Assembly: GCA_024196135.1 (NCBI GenBank)
Contig: JAMQCK010000815.1
Span: forward strand, 1 to 15,369
Length of the DNA: 15,369 nt
DNA from: Pleurotus ostreatus/Saccharomyces cerevisiae fusant
Lineage: Eukaryota; Opisthokonta
Direction: 5' to 3'
Made by a program: the position numbers and the translations under genes. The notes below the pieces were generated by a model. That model was given only the letters and a program-made list of their open reading frames with translations, was not told where the DNA came from and did not search any database. Shown here one piece after another: positions 9,825 through 15,369 of the stretch; the first letter of the stretch is position 1, and every line of letters starts with the position of its first letter.

Positions 9825-9957
9825 TGCATAGTCTAAGGGTTTTAGTGCGCTCTCTGTGATCAACGTTAGCAGCACAGGGAATCCGAAGGCCGGCGGTTCA
9901 AGTCACTGACCTCCGGATTGCCCTCCCGCTTCTTAGCCCGACCGAAGGCCTTTTTTT
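9825..9957 (+). repeat. tRNA-like Pol III unit (SINE or tRNA relic)
   Basis: An A-box-like TAGTCTAAGGG (9829-9839) is followed 55 bases later by a B box GGTTCAAGTC (9895-9904), and a run of seven T (9951-9957) could terminate RNA polymerase III. A possible D stem (GCAT/GTGC, 9826-9848) and an anticodon-like stem (TCTCTGTG with CACAGGGA around a 14-base loop, about 9851-9880) can be drawn. A 7-bp acceptor stem and a proper T stem cannot, so this is not a normal tRNA gene. A tRNA-derived SINE head or a decayed tRNA fits best. The word CCGAAGGCC appears twice (about 9883-9891 and 9942-9950). Confidence 0.42.
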
Positions 9958-10586
9958 ATTTCTGGTAAGGAGTTTGAGCTGGAGAACAATTTTATAGCCA
10001 CGCTGTGGATGTAACACAGGTAGTAGATGTCCTAGGCGCCTGATACGGTTTGTACAGGTCCGACAAAGGATATTGGTCCTTGTAGGTCCATCCCTATGGG
10101 TCCCCATGTGCCATTGCTGGGCCAAATGCAAGTTACCGTCTTTCACCTGAAATCATCGCTGTTGCATGCTGAATTGGTCGAGAATGGATCACAATATATG
10201 ATGAGGTATGCTAATTCTACTGCCTCACCCAAAATTATTGTTTATCATCACCCATCACCGTCATTTAGCAACTATCATTACTAAGTACCGAACATGTACG
10301 TTCTTTCTTCCAAATCACCAACATACGCTTTTCCTAATGAGGATGGCGCATAGATCTTCAGTGTCGTCAGAATTGGAAGGCAGTTTATTGTATGAATGAT
10401 AGGCTAGTACTGTTGTAGTGTTACGCTTAGGGCAGTACGCGTACAAATAGTAGGTGGGGTGGCTTGGCTGTACTTATTGGCCAATCTCCATGTTGAAGCA
10501 GTCATAGTTCGAATGTATCCAGTCGGTTAACGAGTATGAATTTTCCTGTCAAACGGCTTTCATTCTATTCAAGAATATGAGCTCCG
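9958..10586. other. Stretch with no recognisable gene
   Basis: AT-rich, degenerate-looking sequence. Open frames are short and lack motifs or splice context. No repeat structure was detected by eye. Confidence 0.5.
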
Positions 10587-10972
10587 TGTTACGTGCAGCG
10601 TGCACGCAACATCCTTTCCAGCGCACCATTTCTGATTCCTCTAGTTTCCGGTTCAACTCCGAATTTCCTATATATCCTACGGATTCCGCTTCGTTCCGAG
10701 TTTCCGAGTTTCCGGTGCGCTTCATGTCCTTATGATATTCCGCTTACGATTCCCGCTTCCTTCCCGCTCCTTCGTTACGACTCTTATGTCACTATCCCTT
10801 TCCTGCCCGCACTTACGGTTCGCTTCCGCGTTTCCATGTGCTTTCCTGATTTCCGCTTATTCCGGATTTCCGCACCTTCCTTATCTAGCATTTCCGGACT
10901 TTCCTTATTCCACTGTCTATCTAGTATATAAGGCTGTAGCCTAGTTATCAGTAGACAGACTCAATATCAACA
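10587..10972 (+). mobile_element. LTR-like block (possible solo or partial LTR)
   Basis: It starts TGTTACGTG and ends ATATCAACA, giving the TGTT...AACA termini usual for retrotransposon LTRs. A TATATAAGG box at about 10925-10932 lies 40-45 bases from the end, as in a plus-oriented LTR. The first 25 bases contain the near-palindrome CGTGCAGCGTGCACG. Bases 10640-10905 are filled with about a dozen TTCCG words (TTTCCG, ATTCCG), a low-complexity U3-like region. Flanking pentamers (CTCCG and TGGAT) do not match, so either an end is misplaced, the element recombined, or the call is wrong. The two short open frames inside reflect composition only. Confidence 0.4.
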
Positions 10973-12796
10973 TGGATAAGCCCTCCTGTTGAGAATTGAG
11001 GTCCATCCTCTTCTTCCCAAGCCGACCCTGCACCTCTCCTTGATCCTTTCTTGCCTTTTATCTGTTTCCAGTCCTTTCCTTGTCTTCCCTCCTCTTTCCT
11101 GCGATGTTCTGGGCGCGCATGAATAGCTAATCCGATCCGGGGTAAAGGGGATCGATCTTGGCCTCAACAGCGTAGGCTGCACGGTCCTAACACTCCGAGA
11201 GTACACTAATATGATACATACACTGCTTAAGGCCCATACAACGGCGATACAGTACATTTGATACATTATTAGATGATTTGTGTCATGCACCCAATAGACA
11301 CAAAGCGGCGAAAGCGGTCCTCGCCTCGCAGCTTCCTCAAGTCCTTCGCCACAAGGAACTTTGTGGCGCGGATTCCCTCCTGCGGGCCCCCAACCTCCCG
11401 AGGGGTTGGGAATGGTCTCCTCATCACAACTGTCCTGTACCATCATGGTCGCGTGTAGGAAGACCGTCTCGAGCGTTTGTGGCGCCTCGCCTGGGTTCGT
11501 GCGCTGGCAAATTGGAAGGCAGGCGAGCTCTGCCCAGGTCATCTTGTACCAGGCGAGCGTGCCTGCGGTGTCATTTACGTCTCCTTGCCAACATTGCAAT
11601 CGATGCTGAAGCTGTTGTAGGGCGCAGGAGGGCGGTCCCCGGGCTGTCCGGGTGAAGGGCAAGGTGCAGGTACGACTGGTCCCGGTTGTCCAGGTGCTCC
11701 TCCATGTCGGCAATGGCGATCTGACTGCCGTGCTCCACGAGGCAATGGACGTGGAAGAACATGGCACAGAGTATATATCAGAAGTGGATGCGAGGGAGCG
11801 ACCGACGGGTAGGGAGGTTGCGGAGAGCAGGAGCGTCAGCGGTAGATAATCAAATAACAACCCAGAGGATTAATGACAGCAGCAAGGGGGGAAGCAAGCA
11901 GGCAGGCCCGGTACAAAGCCCCGGGCAGGGCCTCAAGAGCCCTCAGCATGATGGCTGGGGCTTGGCGGCCCAGCAGCACGCCGAGACACAAACACAGACT
12001 GAAGGCGACAACGCATGGACTAAAGAGTGTATAGTGTGACTACTCGGTATATAAAGCATGGCGTGACCAAGTGACTGCTAGAGTCAAGCTGTACATAATA
12101 CCTACAACTTGTGACAGTATACAGAACCGGATCTGGCCCGTAATCATGGTGTTCCATACCTCATCGAGCACGCACATGTCGCACAAGCACATCTTCTGGC
12201 GGTCGGCAGGCTATAGGAGGAAGGGAAGCATCAATACAGGAGCGTAGGACGGCATATGTATGCGGCGGACTCACTAAATCATCTTGGACTGTTGGGATAT
12301 GATACCTGCAGGTCACGTCGTTCTGTTCCTCGGGCGGATAGCACAGTGTAGGGATGCCATTGTGTAGGGTCATCACTAGTTCTCCCTACATTGATAAGTC
12401 AATAATACAGCAAAGGTCACCTGAAACGGAGTCCATGAGAATGCATGGTCGGCTCGACATACTATGCATGTTTTTGAGCGGGAAAAGAAGGGGGCATCAA
12501 CTGCAACAAGCTCCGGGTAGCGAATTATCCTGAACACAGTGTGAGTCCAGTAGAGAGAATAATGCGTAGCTGCTCACCCACGAAAGTGGGCAATTCCGGA
12601 TTGCCTGCATTGCAAGGTGCTTGCTCTTGCGCGTGTCGGGCTCATCTGGATTGCTGTACGAGTCGTCGTTGTCGAGGTTGAAGGGTGCTAGCTCCAAATG
12701 GACCCCTCCCCGCTTTGTGATGACAATGCTAGCAAGAGAATTAGGAATAGAAAGGATTAAGCTGGAAAAGGCTATGCACTACCGTCCGGGGAGCAT
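10967..12796 (-). pseudogene. Paralog B: Cys/His-rich PHD-like zinc-finger gene, broken by LTR and frameshift
   Basis: Exon model: 12796-12783, 12728-12582, 12529-12421, 12385-12275, then 12210 onward; introns of 54, 52, 35 and 64 nt stay in phase. Readable blocks: IVITKRGGVHLELAPFNLDNDD, IIRYPELVAVDAP, TCIVCRADHAFSWTPFQ, NDVTCRYHIPTVQDDL, and a finger MCLCDMC (C135, C137, C140), FCILC (C157, C160), FFHVHC (H165, C168). The FCILC codons are split by the insertion at 11776-12116; removing it with one 5-bp duplication restores FCILCAMFFHVHC. A second lesion, a net one-base insertion near 11636-11645 in a CCCGGGG run, shifts the frame before NDTAG...WAELACLP. The frame then stays open through NPSGGWGPAGGNPRH to 10967; the true end is unclear. 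The first exon (MLPGR) with a GTAGTG donor and the 35-nt intron are the weakest parts. It aligns with paralog A along most of its length. Confidence 0.68.
11776..12116 (+). mobile_element. 341-bp solo-LTR-like insertion in paralog B
   Basis: The insertion is flanked by GTATA on both sides (11771-11775 and 12117-12121; the preceding A also matches). It runs from TATCAGAAG to CTTGTGACA. The reverse complement of the end, TGTCACAAG, matches the start at 7 of 9 bases. The end is a canonical LTR CA; the start has TA where TG is usual. A TATATAAAG box at 12048-12056 lies about 60 bases before the end, in plus orientation. Five-bp duplications, short inverted ends and a TATA box without an internal gene fit a solo LTR. 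Excision restores the neighbouring gene's frame and its CxxC motif, so the borders are well supported. Confidence 0.8.
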
Positions 12797-14103
12797 TCAA
12801 ACCATTGCACCGTTAAGGGTGTTGAAGAAATGGTGTGAGGATACTCACAAGGCGCCTGCGCGGGCATCGTCCGCCGCCGGAGGGGCACACATGCGAGCTC
12901 AGCGCAGGTGGTATGCGGCCAGGGAATGCGGTTGACGGTGTCGTCGACGTCGGCGTCGATGCCCGTGTCATTGCCCCAGGTGATGCTGGGCAGTGCGGGC
13001 ATGGCAGACGGTCTGTCGGGCTGGAAAAGGAAGTGGAGGTGAGCCTGTTCCCACTCGCCGAAGAAGTCGACGTAGTCGGAGAGGGCGACTTCCGTGCCGT
13101 GGCAGACGAGGCATCCGACGTGGAAGAATAATAGACAATTAGGACAATACCGTATTTGCCCACGGCGGGTCGTGTCCCATATTCTGCCGGGGACAAGGCA
13201 CAGCCCGTCTGCGCAGATGTATTCGCGCACGGGCTATTGACGCGACTGAGTGAGCATGGTCATTTTTGGGCGAGCAGAGGATGGACTTACCACGTCGGTA
13301 CGGACACTGGGGATGCGATGTCTGATATATTGGTCGTTTCCGTCCATGGGCGGCCACGCCAGCCGCGGCCTCCCATGACGGTTATCGATTCCGAGCTCTG
13401 TCAAATGCGAGACATCCACAGCCCCGCAGTACTGTCCTGCAATAGCGCAAGTCAGCCCCCGCCGGAAAGAGGGCGCATCGGAGAGCGGGAACGCACCCAC
13501 GATCCTGCTGCACGGCACGACCACGGGCGCCTCGATCGCGACGCGTTCTGGATTGCGGATGTGGCTGGAGTGGGAGGGCGTAAGAAAGAGGTCAGTGGCG
13601 CGTGCGGTGAACACGAAGGGCGGGCGCACGTTTTGGCGCGCGGCCCTCCGGCTCGGCCCATTGGCGCAGGACCATGACGGCGGCGCCGTCCGCGCGTGCG
13701 GGACCCCATCTGCCACGCCGCGCTGCCTCTGCGCGCGTGGGATGCATCGCGGGCGCGATCAGGCGCGCGTAGAGGAGCGGGACGTCGTGCTGGTCGACCG
13801 GCTCGTCCATGTCTATCTCACCCGCCTCGCTGAGGTCGGAGTCGTCGTGGGGGGCGTCGGAGTACCGAAGGCCCATGAAGTGGCCCTGGGCGCCGCCCTC
13901 GCTGAGCACGAGCCTGGGGGCAGAGCGGTGAGGCAGCGCGCGCGCGGCGGAGGGGCACGCACCATGCTCCTGGCGCCAGCTCCGTGTCCACGGTCTGGAT
14001 GCGATCTGGCGTTGCGTCAGCTTGCGTGTCCTTGCACCTCGTTTTGGAGCGGTGATCACTCACACGTGGCAGCGCGCGGCGAAAGAGTCACAAGATTCTC
14101 CAT
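12772..14103 (-). CDS. Paralog A: six-exon Cys/His-rich protein with PHD-like partial finger
   Basis: Model exons: 14103-14064, 14005-13963, 13913-13615, 13547-13497, 13436-13291, 13233-12772, giving 346 codons without a stop. Introns are 58, 49, 67, 60 and 57 nt, with donors GTGAGT, GTGCGT, GTGTTC, GTGCGT and GTAAGT and CTGAC branch-like motifs in introns 1 and 4. The ATG at 14103 follows CATCGAC. Blocks: GGAQGHFMGLRYSDAPHDDSD, an acidic region, VAIEAPVVVPCSRIVG, NDQYIRHRIPSVRTDV, then C200, C205, C223-PN-C226, H231, C234 (spacing Cx2C-x4-H-x2-C), and WPHTTCAELACVP. The finger resembles the first six ligands of a PHD zinc finger, without an obvious final CxxC, so a chromatin-type role is only a guess. 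The intron 3 acceptor is uncertain: the earlier one at 13565 keeps IRNPE, shared with paralog B, but breaks frame. The C-terminus is shorter than in paralog B and overlaps its proposed start. Confidence 0.62.
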
Positions 14104-14754
14104 GTCGATGGGGCTGGGGCGGCGGTGGAATTGGCGGTGGTCCGAGACGGTAGCGGCGGTGGTAGCGCTGGAGTATGACGGCAGGCGGAGAACCAAGGAG
14201 ACGGGAGGAAGGTGGAGAGCGACACCTTCGTATATGTAGCCACAAGCCCCGTGTCTGCAATGCAATGGCGATTGAGCGCGCCTGCCGGCCACTTGACCTG
14301 CCCCGCGCGCGTTCTCATGAGCGGTGGGAAGAGATGAGCAGTAAAGCTTGTACCCTACTTCCCTGCCGCTTCTGACTTGCTTCCCCTCCCTCGGAGTCCA
14401 ACGCAGCGCTGTGTATGTATCAGAGAAACCAGAAAGGGGGCATCCTCACCTCAATATGCTCATTGTACGCACCCTCATCACGTACGTTTCTCGTGTCCGA
14501 GCCCGCGCGGCCGGTCGTGTCGCGAAGCTTGCCTCACGCCCACATAGGGACCAGCACTGCGGCGCCAACATCCATGATAGAGTATATCAAAGTTACGCCA
14601 GTTCATGCATGTGTAGGTAGGAGAGAACCATACCTGCGCACGCACCCCCGCTCGGGATCGGGTTGGCATTCTCAAGCGACAGTGACCAGAAGATTGATCG
14701 TACAACATGAGTAGACATGCCTGGGTGATCTGCGGCGGAGAAGGGGCCGAAATA
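14104..14754. other. Upstream region of paralog A, no supported gene
   Basis: The minus strand has a TACATATACG motif near 14228-14238, about 130 bases before the paralog A ATG, a possible TATA-like element. Open frames on both strands are short and lack recognisable motifs. No repeat was seen. Confidence 0.4.
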
Positions 14755-14841
14755 CGAGCTGAGACTCATGATATACTACGAGCTGCGACTCATGATATAC
14801 GAGCTGCAACTCATGATGTACGAGCTGCGACTCTTGATCGC
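14755..14841. repeat. 21-bp tandem repeat, about four copies
   Basis: The unit CGAGCTGCGACTCATGATATA is repeated: copy 1 at 14755-14778 (24 bp, with ACTA at its end), copy 2 at 14779-14799, copy 3 at 14800-14820 (GCAACTCATGATGTA) and a diverged copy 4 from 14821. Because 21 is a multiple of three, frames through it stay open on both strands, which creates spurious coding signal. Confidence 0.92.
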
Positions 14842-15028
14842 GCAACGTGCATACAGCGCCTCCCTCGCTTTGGAAAGCCTATCCCGCTCTGGAGAGTTAA
14901 GAGAGCCATGCACGCAAGCCTGCGGCGGGGACGGTCGGGTGCGAGCCTGCAGCGAGGGCGGTCGGCTGCAATTTGGAGGGTGAAGTGTGAAAGCGAAGGC
15001 TGGAGGATGAAGGCGAAAGTATCTGACG

Positions 15029-15147
15029 CGGAGGGGTGACGCTGGAGGGGAGGGGTGACCCTGAGGGGGAGGGGCGACACCGAGGGAAAGGTTGACGCTG
15101 AGGGAAAGGGAGACACTGAGGGGAGGGTTGATGCCGAGGGAAAGGGC
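15029..15147. repeat. G-rich minisatellite, 18-19-bp unit, about six copies
   Basis: Units of the form GGGGTGACGCTGAGGGGA repeat with substitutions (GTGACGCTG, GTGACCCTGA, GCGACACCGA, TTGACGCTGA, GAGACACTGA, TTGATGCCGA), each separated by GAGGG-A/G-GGG. The plus strand has many closely spaced GGG and GGGG runs, so G-quadruplex formation is possible. Open frames across it (rich in Leu/Ser/Pro on the minus strand) are composition artefacts. Confidence 0.88.
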
Positions 15148-15369
15148 TTTCAGAGTACGCAAAAGGAAGGAAGGGGACGGGGAGGAGAGAAGAGTGAAGT
15201 CGTCAACGGCGCCCCTCGCGCGCTTCCAGCTCCGCTGCTCCTCCACGCGGTCGCTGATTCGCCGCTCCTTCAGACACTTCGGGCTCCAGCGCGCCCCTTC
15301 CGCCGCCCTCCTTCACCACCCCCGCGTCGCCTCTACCTCCGCCCCCCTCGATCGGCGCGTGGGGGGGGG
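15148..15369. other. Right edge: GC-rich sequence ending in a G-run
   Basis: Pyrimidine-rich CCGCCC/CTCC words and a terminal run of nine or ten G. No gene is supported. The homopolymer could be genuine or mark a sequence or assembly edge. Confidence 0.5.

Noticed and set aside
9820..9915. Functional tRNA gene
   Set aside because: A and B boxes are present but the acceptor and T stems do not pair, so it is reported only as tRNA-like.
12040..12126. Continuation of paralog B past FC into a tail ending TAG at 12040
   Set aside because: At first this looked like the gene's C-terminus, but the sequence lies inside the solo-LTR-like insertion; removing the insertion restores the conserved finger instead.
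12729..12848. Fusion of paralogs A and B through a single intron from GTGAGT (12848) to TTGCTAG (12729)
   Set aside because: The donor is phase 1 while exon 2 of B needs phase 2, so the joined frame hits a stop at once.
14776..15246. 156-codon Leu/Ser/Pro-rich open frame on the minus strand
   Set aside because: It runs straight through the 18-19-bp and 21-bp tandem repeats; its low-complexity protein reflects the repeats, not a gene.
1..15369. Subtelomeric RecQ-type helicase gene, rRNA genes, CRISPR array, bacterial operon features
   Set aside because: No helicase motifs, rRNA-like sequence or spaced short repeats were seen; the window is eukaryotic.

Overview
This is a chromosome end of a filamentous fungus, most likely a mushroom-forming basidiomycete (Agaricomycetes). 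The first 154 bases are CCCTAA telomere repeats, so the chromosome tip is at base 1. The rest is a transposon-rich subtelomere. Eukaryotic, fungal features are the short introns (about 50-65 nt) with GTRNGT donors and CTGAC-like branch points, and a Tnp2-type transposase of the kind common in basidiomycete genomes. The lineage is inferred from gene style only; no ribosomal or housekeeping gene is present.

Layout. 1-154: telomere. 227-1456: a complete-length Tc1/mariner element with matching terminal inverted repeats and TA target duplications, its DD34E transposase broken by a small deletion/frameshift. 1617-2257 (+): a two-exon 195-aa gene of unknown function. 2432-6533 (-): a decayed Tnp2 (CACTA/EnSpm-type) transposase gene carrying nonsense codons. 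It is interrupted by a 370-bp TA-flanked MITE-like element at 4898-5267. About 6540-9800 is gene-poor, degenerate sequence with a GT microsatellite, an unidentified decayed reading frame (7277-8032, -) and an exon-like fragment (9404-9658, -). 9825-9957: a tRNA-like RNA polymerase III unit (A box, B box, T-run), probably a SINE or tRNA relic. 10587-10972: an LTR-like block rich in TTCCG words and ending in a TATA box and CAACA.

10967-14103 (-) holds the most interesting part: two adjacent, same-strand, multi-exon paralogous genes encoding a Cys/His-rich protein with a PHD-like partial zinc finger. The upstream copy (12772-14103) can be read end to end as a 346-aa, six-exon gene. The downstream copy (10967-12796) shares its intron positions and core motifs but is broken by a 341-bp solo-LTR-like insertion in the middle of the zinc finger, with 5-bp target duplications, and by a later frameshift.

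14755-15147 has a 21-bp tandem repeat and a G-rich 18-19-bp minisatellite; the window ends in a G-run.

Two unrelated insertions (MITE in the Tnp2 gene, LTR in the paralog) can each be removed on paper at their target duplications, and in both cases this restores the conserved reading frame. That is strong internal evidence for both element boundaries and both gene models. Overall the region reads as a subtelomere where transposons land, duplicated genes diverge, and one copy dies.
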